A stretch of DNA of 64,000 nucleotides from NCBI GenBank assembly GCA_002633005.1, contig NMRA01000312.1:267850-331849 (forward strand), given 5' to 3'. The number at the start of each line of letters is the position of its first letter. Position 1 is the stretch's first letter. The translations under genes were made by a program, and so were the position numbers. Origin of the DNA: Phoronis australis. Its lineage: Eukaryota > Phoronida > Phoronidae. A model generated the notes under the pieces. The model was not told the origin of the DNA. It saw nothing but the letters and a program-made list of their open reading frames with translations, and searched no databases. Shown here in pieces: positions 1 through 13,000 of this stretch.

Positions 1-491
1 ATTTAGAAAATAATTGGTTTTGTTACATATGAGGAAGATCTGAATATTGTTTGTAAACATTGTGGCATTTTTCGAGTGGCTAGAAAAGCTGTACCCTCTA
101 CTCCCCGCATACCGTACAAGCAAAGAAAACATGAGCATTTGTCTGAGTTACTCCACAAGAACACAGAGGGAACATATTAAAATTAAGTCTAACTTTCTCG
201 TTGTTTAGGAATAGACCGCATCTTGATCTGTAAAGGATTATTTCATGGTTGCGAGGAAGTTGGAATGATGTCAGTGGGACTGCCAAGTCTTGAGTAGTGG
301 TGTTAAGGTAGTGGCAGTTATTTTTTGAGAGAAACGATTGATGTGCTTTCTTTTATTTAGGATTGTAAGGAATTCCAGTTGTCAATGCAATTTGGTATCG
401 TAGATCTGAAGATCTGTCTGAGTGAAGATGGTATAGTGTATAAATTACTTTGCAGCAATCCTGGTCGTGTTTTTTAAGTCTTTTGTTGGAG

Positions 492-1494
492 TCAACGAGG
501 ATTTTGTTTGAATGTATACATGGACAGGTGGAGTTTACGACGGGTTGCTAGTTTGCTCCAGTTGAGACTATTTAGAACCTTGATTGTGTCGAATCCTTTA
601 TATGCTCCTGTTATGGCTGAAGTTCCTTGGTATTGTAGTATTTCTAATTGAAGAAGTATGCCTGTGTTTGCTGAATGGTAGATTATGTCACAGTAATGTA
701 GATGTGGAAGTACAAAAGACTTGAACATAGTTCCAAGATGCATGGAGTTGGGATGAAGAGAGACAATTCTAATTGGATTAATTATTTTTTGTACTTTATG
801 AACGAGTTCGCGACAGTGAGGAGCGAATGTACGCTTATGGTCTAGTAGCAAGCCAAGATGAGTGTTTGTGTGTGTGCTTTTTGGGAATAACTTCCCTATT
901 GAGTGATAGGTCCAGCATTGAATTTGTTTGGAAATTAGTGTTATTAACATTGTTTCAGGTTTAAATTTCATCTTCCATTTGCAAGACCAGTCATAGAGTT
1001 TGTCAGCTTGTAATTGTAAGGAGTCATGGGAATACTATTTTGAGAATGGGTAGAAAATTGCAGTGTCATCAGCATATAACAATGTTTTAGAGTTTATTGA
1101 GTGTGGAAGATCGTTGATGTAAAGTAAAAAGTGTAAGGGGTCAAATACGCTACTTGTGGTATTCAAACATTTACGAAACCTGGTGTTGATGAGGGTGAGA
1201 AGACATCCTCAATTCGGACTTTGTAAGTTCGGCATTCCACTGATATGGTTTTAAAAATAGGAGCAGGATGCCTGAGAAACCACAAGATAGTAATTTATGT
1301 AGAAGCAGATCATGGGGAACGCCATCAAAAGCTGACGCAATGTCTAAAAATACGGATCTCACGCTGTACCCTTGCTCAAACTGGAGGTGGATTTCATGTA
1401 CAATTTCTGTAAGTTGGGACACTGTGCTGTTACCACGCATGAATCCAAATTGGCGACGATAAATGAGGTTTTGTGACCAGAGGTGATCAAACAT
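492..1494 (-). pseudogene. LINE reverse transcriptase remnant
   Basis: Block 1494-1171 contains QFGF..GNST, then VRSVFLDIASAFDGVPHD, which are RT palm motifs including the first catalytic Asp region. Block 971-492 contains LGLLLDHKRTFAPH and LVLPHLHYCD-like sequence (here FVLPHLHYCD) followed by LNWSKLATRRKLH, the usual conserved region after the RT palm in Jockey/CR1-type elements. The stretch between them, which would carry the catalytic YADD box, has no continuous frame. Confidence 0.75.
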
Positions 1495-1929
1495 ATGTTG
1501 AGAAATTTTATTTGTTACTAGATCGCTACCGTCGTTTTTGTTTTCGTCAATGTTTTCTAGTAGTTTTCGAATTTCAGATGGTTGGGCTTGTATGTCAGAG
1601 AGGTGTTGTAGTGTTCTGTTTCGGAATTCGGGAAAGTTTGTTGTTGGAGCAGTGTGACTCTTGGCGGTGAAGTACTCCAGAAATAGTTAACTTTTTCAAC
1701 TTTGGCTTCCTTTGAGTGGGTGGCGGGGTATGATGATTGATTTACCTGTCCCAATATTCCTTGGAATTTTTGGAGACATTTTTGATGTTGGAGATAAATT
1801 TCATCTCAGTCTTGTTTTGACTTTAATTAAAATTAGTTCTTCCACACTGTTGCACTGTTCTTGGTAACACTTAAAACGTGCACGGATTATTTGATTTTCT
1901 GAACAATTTGTGCACTTTGTTTTATTCAT

Positions 1930-2548
1930 TTATTTCAGAATCAATTTTGTTGTTAAACCACGGTTTATTTTCATGGTTGATGAGATATTGTCATCAAGTA
2001 TGTTGTAGAATGACTGTGTGAATGTTGAGACTGTGTCTTTAATGTCACTTTTATCTTGTACTTCAGTCCAGTTAAGTGTGGCTATGTCGATGCGCAGTTT
2101 ATCCATGTTAATGAGATTGTTATTACAAATCTTTTGACAATGTCGGGCTTCTTTAGGTGCGCAGTTGTGTGTGAGTGTTGTTTCCATAACGTGGTGGTCT
2201 GAGTTACCAATGGGAGGTCTAACAAAAGTGGATTCAGTTAATCTGAGATTTTTCGTAATATATAAATCAAGGCAAAAATGCTGAATACTGTTGTAAACGC
2301 GTGGGCTCATTTTTTAGTTTTTATGGGTAGAGTAGTATACCAGCTTGGTTACCATTGTCATCTGAGTACCAAGTACTGTTTCTTGCTTTGAAATGCCCTT
2401 TGATAGCAATTGTTTTATTAGTTTGTGAGAGTTCTTGCAATTGTTCTGAAAAAGATCTTGAAATATGCTTTCCTTTGATGGGACGTCTGTGAGGGTGAGC
2501 GACAGAAAAAACCTTAATATATTTTCTTGTGGTTAACATTAAGTTCAA
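1930..2548 (-). pseudogene. LINE endonuclease domain remnant
   Basis: Two adjacent open blocks in different frames (2548-2321 and 2310-1930). The second ends the endonuclease fold with the motif NSDHHV, matching the SDH signature of APE-type endonucleases. The first contains IAIKGHFKARNSTW, a decayed form of the GDFNA...W motif. The frame break between them and the G-H substitution for GD show it is inactive. Confidence 0.7.
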
Positions 2549-3035
2549 TTCAATAGTTATTCATAAGTAAAGGGATTATGAGCCGTTCAAGATCGTAAGA
2601 AGTGAGCGTGTAAGGTGGGTGCGAGGGATTCTTTTGAGCTCAGACATTGGTGGCTACTTTCACGACCGTGGAGGATGAAAACATTTACGACCGAAGCATA
2701 TCCTGGTGAACGCTCAGGTCTCCCAGAACACACCAATTTATGTCAAGTTTTGTTACCGAGGCAACATTTTAGTTGCAATTATCGAGAATAAGGGGGAGAG
2801 GTAACGTTATTACTAAGAACCGTTATATTTTGTCTTCAAACATTAAAGAACAGGTTTTGCCTGACTGCTTACCCGAATCTTGTTTAGTTTTCTTCTCGCT
2901 TGTGTTTGGTTGATCGACTGTTGTTATTCCCGGCAAAGTTGAGAAATACACACCCTTAAATTATAAAGAACTTGACTGAGTTCAACTTTAATACAGTTAA
3001 GATAGACGGAAATAGAAAAGCAGCACAAACTGAAA
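2549..3035. other. Non-coding stretch between LINE and microsatellite
   Basis: I see no supported exon, RNA gene or inverted-repeat element here. It is AT-rich spacer beyond the 3' end of the CNBD2-like gene. Confidence 0.5.
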
Positions 3036-3620
3036 GTCCATACATACATGCATGCATACATACATACATACATACATACAGTCATACATACATACATACA
3101 TACATACATACATACAGTCACACATACATACATACATACAGTCATACATACATACATACATACATATAGTCATACATACATACATACGTACGTAAGTACA
3201 TATATGCATGCATACATACATACATACATACGTACGTACGTAAGTACATTTTTGCATACGTACTTACGTAAGTACATACATACATACATACAAACATACA
3301 GTCATACATACATACATACAGTCATACATACATACATACATACGTACGTATGTAAGTACATATATGCATACATGTACATACTTACGTAAGTACATACATA
3401 CATACATACGTACGTACGTAAGCACATGTGCATACGTACACGCATACATACATACGTAAGTACATACATACATACATACATACATACACATTCACATACA
3501 CAGACATACATCCACACACATATACACACGTATGAACATCTCGTATACACATATACACAAATACACACACGCATACAGTCATAAATACATACATACATAC
3601 ATACATACATACATACACAC
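3036..3620. repeat. CATA/TACG tetranucleotide microsatellite
   Basis: About 580 bp of imperfect (CATA)n with interspersed TACG, GTCA and CACA variants. Every frame reads through, giving spurious open frames rich in His/Thr/Tyr on one strand and Cys/Met/Tyr/Val on the other. These are not genes. Confidence 0.95.
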
Positions 3621-3960
3621 TGATAAGTTAACAAGCTCTCATTACATTGTGAATTGAATGGTATGTAATCGGATTGCGGTCGAAAAAACATATTTTGGGT
3701 ATTACTGTTGTATGGGACAAACTTCATCTTAAAGTTACTAGATTTATATGGGTTATAAAACAGAATCCGTTGTGTTTTTGTGTTTGTATAACAAATTGTC
3801 ATTTCTCCATGGATTTGCTGAAATCAAGGCCGGTGACTAAATGAATTTAAAATGAGCCAAAAATTTTCTGCCATTTGTCGACTGGGCTTTAGCTTCACCA
3901 GCAAAAAGCGGTGAACTGCGGCCACGGGTTAAATAGTTCTGCTCCACGTCAGGGCTGATC

Positions 3961-4005
3961 TCAGACAACCAGTTTCTGGCCAATAGCGTCACTTAAAAAG
4001 AGTTT
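3961..4005 (-). CDS. CNBD2: CNBD2-like putative terminal exon
   Basis: Acceptor TATTTTCTAG is followed in the required phase by KLFLSDAIGQKLVV and a TGA. It is short and rests only on phase and acceptor quality, so another terminal exon is possible. Confidence 0.45.
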   Translation of the reverse strand, partial: KLFLSDAIGQKLVV

Positions 4006-7000
4006 CTAGAAAATAGGCACATCGGAACTTAGAAGAAGTCAATGCAGTTTTCAGCAAGAAAAATGGAAAATAAAAACAAGTAAAATATAGTTAAGTGAAA
4101 ACATGTTACCAAACATTCGGTGATTTCAGTCAGCATGAATAAGACGTAAAGCTTTCTTACTTTGTCCGTTTTATTCACGTCTGGTAGAACGACGTCATCG
4201 TCTGAAATTTCGTTGTTATTGGCGTCACTAGACAATTTCTCGGGATCACCTTGTGTTAATGAAGGAAATCTGAAAATGTACACGTTGTTAATTATGTTTT
4301 GATATTGTTTAATGTTGTTTTACAATTGCTCAATATTTGTTAAAACGATGAAAACACAGTACCACTGTCATGGGCGGCGTACTATAGGGGGGCTGGGGTT
4401 GCTATAGCCCCCCACTTTTTTCAGTGCTGCGCCGTCTATGATCTATGGGCGGGGAACCACAGGGGGTATGGGGGTGCTATAGCCCCCACTTTTTTCAGTG
4501 CCGCGCCGCCCATGAATGTGCCTCGTAATTTAGACTGCTGAGCATCTTATTCACTTTCATTACCTTCTCTGGAATTGTGATAAAAAATCGGACTGAGTCT
4601 CATTATGCCAAGATAAAAGGCTTTCGTTTCTATGTTAACCAACACATGAACTGTAAAGTATCTGAAACCCATTAGAGGCCTACCTCGAGTATTTCGGTAC
4701 AATTCTCTTTCGATGTAGGTCCAGTATGCTGTCATAGTCTATCACGCCAAGACGTTCTGAGATATCTGTGACCCCCGGTAAGGTTTTTTGCTAAAATAAT
4801 GACAATAATACTGTGCGACGTAGATGGAGACATACGGGGAATTTTCGTATTTGCACATTGAAAGATTTTGGGAAAACTTCTTAAGACTGACACGCACAAC
4901 GAAAAAGTGCGCCCAGGACGTGATTTCGGATGTCGGTAGGCGTCTACGAAGAAACTAAAATGACCAACTCTAGAATAACTACTTGAACGAGAATGTTGTT
5001 TTTTTCTGGGGTGAGCTTTGAGCACATTTTAAAAAAAGAGCACCGCAGAATTTGTTTGTAATTTTAACAGTATTTAGACATGTTACACGCCCTTGAGTAA
5101 TTAAATCTCGTGCTCTGAGAGTTCACCTTGTAAGCTATGTACTAATTCTCATGGGTCATATGTAACATATTATAATTGTATTAAATTGTGGTAATGTAAC
5201 TAACTTGGGTGTATGAGAGGGGCATATTGTAAATTAGCCCATGACCAACGCATATCTTCTATAAATAAGGTCCATCAATGTTATTCCAAAGATGCGCGAG
5301 CCATGCACAAATTGCAAGGCAGGAGAGAGAAACATACTATAATTTTAAATCAATAAAGACAACAGAATACATTATTGTTTGATGAAAAATAAATTAAATA
5401 TCAATTACAATGATAAAAGATAACGTATAAAAGTATGTGCTTGTAAACAAATGTTATAAAATTTTGCTAACTTGTGACGTTTTGTCAACGCATCATGACG
5501 TCACAAATAATAAGTATGTAGTCGGTCGCTAATCAACGACCGCAAAGCGTCAAACATACACTTGTATACAAAATGATCAAATGTAAGTCCCTGAAGAAGA
5601 CGAAATCCTTATCAACAAGTGAGGTGCAGACGGACATCTTGAGAGAAGACAAAAGCGACTGCAATTATACTGGAGACATCTCGCGTTTGAAACAAGAAGT
5701 GTATTCCTTGGTCAACATGTACGGGGATTTAGTAACATCCGTAAAGGAGCGAGAACCGCAGATTGAAAAGTTAAACGAGATGATGCGTAAAAGAGATGAG
5801 GAGAGAAAAGAATTTGCTGCCCTTTGGAAAACCGCCAGCAGCGCTATTGCCAAATATGAAGCTATTTTGGAGAAAATGGATGACCAAGTCAAAGAGCTCA
5901 CAGGTCAACGCAGGGCTCTTGAGTACGAATGTATAGAAATGAAGGAAATCGTTGACCATTATAAAACAGAAAATGAAGATCTTATCGAAAAGGTTGAGGC
6001 GAGATCGAAATGCACTGGTGGTGGCGGAGAATCTTTAAAACCAGAAATAGCCCGACTAAAGAAAGAAATAACGGAGGTGAGGCGATGTAACGATAGGGTT
6101 CTCGCTCAAAATGTGATTCTGCTTGAGAGTGTGCATGCAAAAGAGTCTCTCGTGAACGCCTTTGAGAGGAAACATGAGCTTTTGAAGAACTATGTGAAAC
6201 AACTGGAAAATGACGTTCTAGTAGCATTGGATCATGAGAGAGAAGTTATAGAAAGCAACGGAATGCTTCAGCTGCAGCTGCGAAAAGCAGAGTATGTACT
6301 AGCGGAGTATATGACCCCTACCGAACAAGCGCAACAAAATCTGAAGACTCGAGGCATGATGGGAATATGCTCCAAAATGGCTGATCAACTAAGCGCCTTT
6401 CAAGTTCAAAATATGGAATATCGACAGGAAAATATGCGCTTGCATTCCGTACTTGCCGAGTGCCACTGCACAATTACTTCCCAGTCGAAGGCACTGAGAG
6501 ATATTCAGCTGCTCGTGGAAGATTATGCAAAGCACAACGACAACCTTCCCATCAGTAGCGAAGATGATCCTCTTGCTCAGAAACATGACAAAGCGTGCGA
6601 AAGCGCATCTGTAGATTTTCTAGCAAGAGGCGAGACTGGAGAATTGGGTATATCTCAGGAACTTCCTGCCCGTGTTATTGAAAGTGGTGGAGAAGCACGT
6701 GCAAAGATGCACGAGGTGTCGTCTGCAACCAATGTGCACGAGAACAAACAACTCCATCGACATTCCGTGCGGGACCACCACAGTGACTCGTCTCTAATAT
6801 TTCACGCTCTGAGAGAGATCCAAAAATCATGTGTACAAATCCAAACGCAATTTCGGCAACGAAGTGAGACCAACCTCTTAAAAGACATCTGAGCGCCACT
6901 TGCGTATTTTGTCCAAACATTGAACAATTCAGAGTGCTTATATTTTTTTCTAATTTACTTGTATTTTCGTATTTATACCCGCAATAATATTTACATTATT

Positions 7001-10000
7001 ACCAAATTTCACTCGAAGTTATTTCACTGAAACATTTTCATCAAAATCCAAATGTACATACCAGTGCTTTAACCATGTCCATAGTTGATCTATACACAAC
7101 CTTCTGCATGGATTTGTCCACTTTTTTCACCTTTTCTGGCCACGATCCGCTGCGTTTACGGAATTTTTTGCCGCTTTGGCTGTTTGAGCCGTCCGAACTC
7201 TCCCTGTCGGCAACGCTACTTCGTAAACTTTTACCTGCTATACACGTACAGTAATCGATCGTTTCGTATTTTGTTATCAAGAGGCTGTTGTAAATACAAT
7301 AAATTTTAGGACTTGTATTGCTAAATCATCACTTTGAACTTGCAGGGTCATTTTCCTCGTCCATATGATTGAGACGTGAACATTGTGGGCAAATTTAACT
7401 CTCGTCACCTGGCTTCAAATGTTTCCTTGCCTGGTTTGCGTCCATCACAGGTACATTAGTGAGAGACCACGGTACTCTGATGTTAAACAGTTCAATTTAC
7501 AATTGCTTTGCTCAACTTTTGGAATCTGATCATGGCTTTCTGTCGTCTCTCTTCTACTTATCGATGCCATTCAATCAACGTTTTGGGGTAGAAAAGAGAT
7601 GAAACAGTATGAAACGGTTTGGGGCATGTTTTGATTGCTTGGGTTATCCTAGATTGTAATGTTTAACCCGTTCCAAGTGTTGAGTAAGAAGAAAATGTCC
7701 CTTTGAAAGCAAACAAAAGTTCAGTAACAAGTTAAAACTTCAGACTGAAGCGATACCTGCATCATTTGGCTTCTCGACTTTCTTCAATTTCTTAAATACC
7801 GATATACTTCCCTAAAACAAATAAACGGATATGACATGTAGGACTCGTCTTTAATTATTGAACGAACAGTTTAACTTTATTTTCACAAAAATACTCATTA
7901 GCCCAGTCGCTAGTTTCACAAAAAGTGACTCCACACTAAAGCCACTTCACCGGTAGTTTTTGGAATTGGTAAAAGGTCACGCTTAAGCAGTACGTGAAAC
8001 TAGGTGTCTCATTAATTAGCAGTTATGAGTCATTAATGCAAGTACTGTTGAACAAACTCTTGCTTCTGCTGATTATAGCTTCCCCACAGTCCTTTCACGT
8101 GTTCGGAGATCTAAGGTAGTACATGTATACCTTCACTGTCCAAATCGCAAAATAAAGCATGCGCGCACCTAGGGGGAATGGGGGACGTTCGGGGGTGAGC
8201 TCGAACGAGTTTCCCCCCCCCCCCATTTGGCGAAGTGGGCAAAATGATCCGCCTCAGAGAAACAAAAATCCGAAGAAACGAGACAAAAGTCCACTAAAAA
8301 GGCGCGAACGCACAATTTTGTTAGTAGAGGTCTACAAGGTCAGAAATTCGAGCCCCCCCTTATATTTTAGGCTGGGTGCGCTCATGCAAAGATTCCATAA
8401 AAGGATAAAAATTCATGTACTAGACAGATGAATGTACTTTGTTTTTGTCGTTGAACTGCCAGATGTCACGAAACGAGCACACGTACAAGCGCACTGGTTT
8501 TTCGTACACATCGCGTTGGAAAAGAATTGATAGAAATTACAATTGGCTGCAGATGATTCACCTCGCTGCACCGGGTCAACCAGCTAAGACCTCTGTTTGG
8601 TTCTCGATGACAACTTACGGTTTACAGACGAATTATGTCTTAGCAAGTAGACATTGAGGAACCGACGAAGTGAATCAAGAGTTGTCAACAAATATTTACT
8701 TTTAAACCTAATTCACGCCGACAGCAGGCGCGTTCCAAAACGAGGCTCGCTACGATATCTCTGTTGACTTATCAGCATACTGGTTGTATTCCTCGTTGCT
8801 CTCTAACGGCTAGAAAAAATACGGACACTCAACTGTCTGTTTCAAAATCCCAGAGGACGTTGAGAATCGGAAGCGTTGAGTCGCTGTCATACGCGCGACG
8901 AAGGAAAATATGTCCGTGTACGGCAAAATTTATAAATGTTTTCGGAAAGTTAGATAATATTTTGTCGCATCTCGGTTGCCGAGCGTCATAGCAACGACCG
9001 GAGAATCTTCGGGTCAGCCAGGCTGTGTTTTCATGACTACGGGTTAAAAGATGATGCATGTTTCTTTCCAAAAAAGACAGGGCCCGCAATCCCTCGATTT
9101 TGGGGCTGAATATCAGCCCTATTTCCCTCTCAAAAATATCGAAAAATCCCCCGAAATTCCCCCCACAAGGCCCTAAAAATTCCCCTAGTGATTGAAAAGT
9201 TCTCTCCGAAGTTTTGTATCCACACAGGTGACAATTTGAAAGAACACAGGGCGGGTGTGCTATTGATGATGATCGGGAGGTAGATTTTTCCCTCACTCGG
9301 CGAAAAAATGCCCCTCTCACGAAGGCACACAAGCACCTTTCCTCCAGATGAGCGAAGCCGCCCTGAAGAAACGTTTGCTGTGTCTGTGCAGTTGACTGAA
9401 TTTGAGCTCAAAAGCAAGATAATGCTTTGGACGAACGAGTTAGGTGTTTTAATTTTAAAATTCAACTTAGTCCAGATTGATATTTGAAACCTAACAAATG
9501 AAATGCGTATATAAGAATTATTAAAACCAAGAAAACAGAATTGATGGTCAAATAATTACTTGTGAATGTGTGCAAGGGAGTGAATGAGAACCTGGATATA
9601 ATGCACAAGCGATTTCTGGGGCTGTGCTCATTTTTTATATTTTTTCGAAATTTAAAAAATGGTCAAATAATAAAAATGTATTTAATAATATCTGTTATTC
9701 TTTCAGATCAATGACAAATCACTTGTCAGACCAGGTAGTCCCCAGCTCACCAGGACATAGGCTATATGCTTTATGCTAATACTTTTGATCAACAAATTAA
9801 ACCAGATGTGAATGCGATGAGCCACCATTGTCAAATATATCTTCAACTCGTCAACAATACAAGCAGATGACCTGGGCCCGGTCTCCAATCTTTTTACTCG
9901 AAATGGAACTCGAAATTAGGTTTGGCATTTTCTACTCTACTTTTGGGCGAACTCAAGATAAGTGTCTATTATTCTATGCTCGAGTACACAATAACTTACG

Positions 10001-13000
10001 TAGATAATTTATTGCCCTTAGTTCACAGTTTGTAAACCCAATATTAAAGCAATCAGTTCGAGTTTGAACTCGAAATTTCGAGTTTTTACTCGAGTTTGTA
10101 GCAAAAATATAAGGGTCTTCAAGGGCAAACTTGAACTAGAAACTCCTATGCATAAACTAAAATGTATTCGAGCACAGTCTGATAACCAATTATCTTAAGT
10201 TCGCAAAAAAGGAGCAGAGAAATTGACAAAAATAGTTTCGAGTTCGTTTCGAGTACAAAGATTAGAGACCGGGCCCTGGTTTATGTAGAAGCATTTTTAT
10301 CAACAATTTACAAGAAGAAACGTAACCCTGCATTTAGCATAATACCTAATCCGTAATACTACCGTGACGATCGCCGCAGTTTGGTCATATTTACTTTTCA
10401 TGTTTCGAACCTAGTTTCCGAAAAAAAACTTATACCCTTTCGTCAGACAACTCTTTGGTGCATTGACTTGTTCTCTAATGTATTTTTCTACGTCTCTGTG
10501 GTTAATTATCGACAGATTTTTAAGATTTAATATCCAGGTTGGACTCGAAAGACCGGCCATTTAACTCACGCAATGTAAATTTCCGCTTTGTTTATCGCAG
10601 TGAGCCTCGCTTTGGATTTTAATGTCCGCCGCCTGAGTTAGGTCTATAGCTTTCATCTTGATCGACGTGTATATTTTGTGATAACATGAGCGGTAACTGA
10701 GCATCGCCAATTGAAACTTTTAACAGATATTTAAAGCTGCAGTTCGCCTTGTTTAGCTGGCTAACTTGAAAAGGAAACCAAATTAGGCCTCTTAATGGGT
10801 TTGGGCTTTTTACGCGTTTTCTGTTTGTTTAAAATCGGTATCATGTTCCTTGACATGAGAAGATTCGACTCAAGTCACAGGGAATGCGTACATACGCCAT
10901 TTCCAAATTCGCAATTTTGGGTTGCATGCGCGCACCAGGGGTGCTCGAAAACTCGAACGAGCCCCGCTCATTTGGCGGAGTGGGCAAAAAGATCCGCCTC
11001 AGAGAAACAAAAACTCCGAAAAAGTAGAAATCGAGACAAAAGTCCACTAAAAAGACAGGAACTACCAAAATTCGGCAAATTCACAATTCATAGTACTGAA
11101 CATAAAACGTCCACATTCTCAAAAATTCGAGCTCCCTCATCTTTTAGGCTTGGTGCGCGCATGGTTTGGTCAACCCTTATAAACTCAGAAGCGTTTTCTT
11201 GAGTCGCTGATAGTTTCAATGTTCTTGTTGGTAACGGAAATAGAAGCCTATCAAGGCAAGAAATAATATGAGACCGATTCTATGAGGGTAAAAGGTCAAT
11301 TTCTGTTTTTGGCCAGCTAAACAGGGCGAAATACAGTTTAAGATAGAAACCTAATAGTTTGAGCATGCAAATCAACTAACCGTTTTAACAATGTAAATCC
11401 AATCTGAGAGGTTGCTATCTCTTACTAACACTCGTCCCCGACTGAAAGGCAAGAAACATTTCCTAATTAAGTTTCAGGAAAATGAGAAACGCGATCCGTA
11501 TATGTAGCCTCTGCATGCTGCAAGAAACGTATGGTTAATATGAGGGTTCCAGATTACAAAGCGACACAATGCTGCAACATCCGTCAAGCAGTTGTCTGGT
11601 CTCATTTTCGCGCCATTGGAGTTTATTTGTTGGAGCCTTACATTTTTAAATTCTTTTCTCGACAGCAATAACTGTATTCGACCTCCTAATGCCAACGAAG
11701 TTTCACTGCTGTGCTGGGGCTGCAATTCCTACGTCTTAAAGTTTGATACACTTGACAAATAATCGTGGACGCGAAATTTTCTGACACCCCGATGTTTGTA
11801 AAACAAAGCCAATGTAACAACGCGATGGACAAAGGATATTTCTGTCCGGAACTGCCTCATTGCTTGGGCACTGAACAAGTGCGCCAACAGTGTCCCGCTT
11901 ACACTGGTCAATCTTCCAACAAATTCATATTTGCAGACACGACCTAACTCTGAGTTTGCTGATGTTTTGATGAGCTTGACAACCAGTTTACACTAGCAAA
12001 CGCCGTCAAAGTTTTGTCGGCAAACTCTGTCAAGCTTTCTGCCCGTCTACACTAGAAAAAGGTTTGCCAAATTTATCTGCACCAAGTTTCAAAAATAGTG
12101 ATTCTACGAGGAATAACAACTTTGAATCCTTGTCTAAATATGCACGCAGAGAGACAAAACTCGATCATTACTGCAAGATACTGTTGGATGTACTCGAATA
12201 TACTTACTTAAAATAACTGAACATAAGTGACTTTGGGTCCTGATAAAGCTTGTGGTGAGGAAATTTCTTCAGAAACGACAAACTCTCAAAAAACTTTGTG
12301 TGATCTGATGCATTCCGAATTCCACCCGACATGAAAATGTCCTCATAATCCTACAACGAAAAGGTACCAGATTTTATGAGATCAGTTAATCGTTGGCGAG
12401 AATAAAATTTTATTCTTTGCACTACTATTAATGGCTCCATACGTTAATTAATGGAAAGGACATTGTCAGTTCCACCCGTTCGTTAATGGAAAATGACAGT
12501 ATCAGCTCCACCCGTTCATTGATGGAAAAGGGCCACTTGTCATAGCCAATGCTCCAGAAAAAGTAAGCAGCATTTACATGTGTGCGGCTGTTAATGTCCA
12601 AACTGTAAGACTCCCACTACAGGCTTACGTAGCAAATGTGTATCAGCAAGCTATTATACAGGTACACGTATATGTTGATAAAATAATCTGAAATAAACCT
12701 GGTAGTAAATAGGGGTCCGTTTTAACAGAGGTCGCTAAGACGATCGCTAGCACGTTATTGCAAAGGTGGCGCTGCTTAAAACGTTGTAAGTGACAAGACA
12801 GTTGATAATTTTTATACTTTTGCTTTGCGACCGCCTTAGTTAGCTAATTACGAATTGACGATCTTGGATAAAACGGCTTTTAGGGCCGTAGAAAGCGCGG
12901 GCACGTGCTCCCATTAATTTGCAGCGAAGATGTTTCTGTGCTCGTATTTTTATTACGATGACATTTTCACCAACTTCCATCTCAAGTTCCGTGCCCCGAG

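Larger units (their letters stand above)
98..2548 (-). mobile_element. Decayed non-LTR (LINE) retrotransposon, endonuclease + reverse transcriptase
   Basis: Read on the minus strand, successive open blocks give the normal order of an APE-type LINE. First comes endonuclease sequence (2548-1930), then a linker block (1754-1557), then reverse-transcriptase palm (1494-1171), then the RT thumb and C-terminal region (971-492), and last a Cys-containing tail (286-98) with a CSCG...H...C pattern typical of LINE 3' ends. The blocks lie in different frames and are separated by stops and shifts, so the copy is dead. The domain order and the LDIASAFD and QFGF motifs suggest the Jockey/CR1-like group, but the clade is not certain. 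It lies about 1.4 kb beyond the 3' end of the CNBD2-like gene. I see no clear target-site duplication or poly(A) tail. Confidence 0.8.

Noticed and set aside
2924-3802. Long open frames rich in Tyr/Cys/Met or His/Thr/Ile
   Set aside because: Translations of the CATA microsatellite. Every frame is open because the repeat lacks stop words.
8829-9465. Minus-strand frames as the missing CNBD2-like exon
   Set aside because: No donor in phase after a strand ending before GSISVF. The 11381-11441 exon fits perfectly instead.
10575-10640. Block with TAACTCAG acceptor and GTGAGT donor as a CNBD2-like exon
   Set aside because: In the required phase it does not end in phase 0, and the product lacks the expected beta strands.
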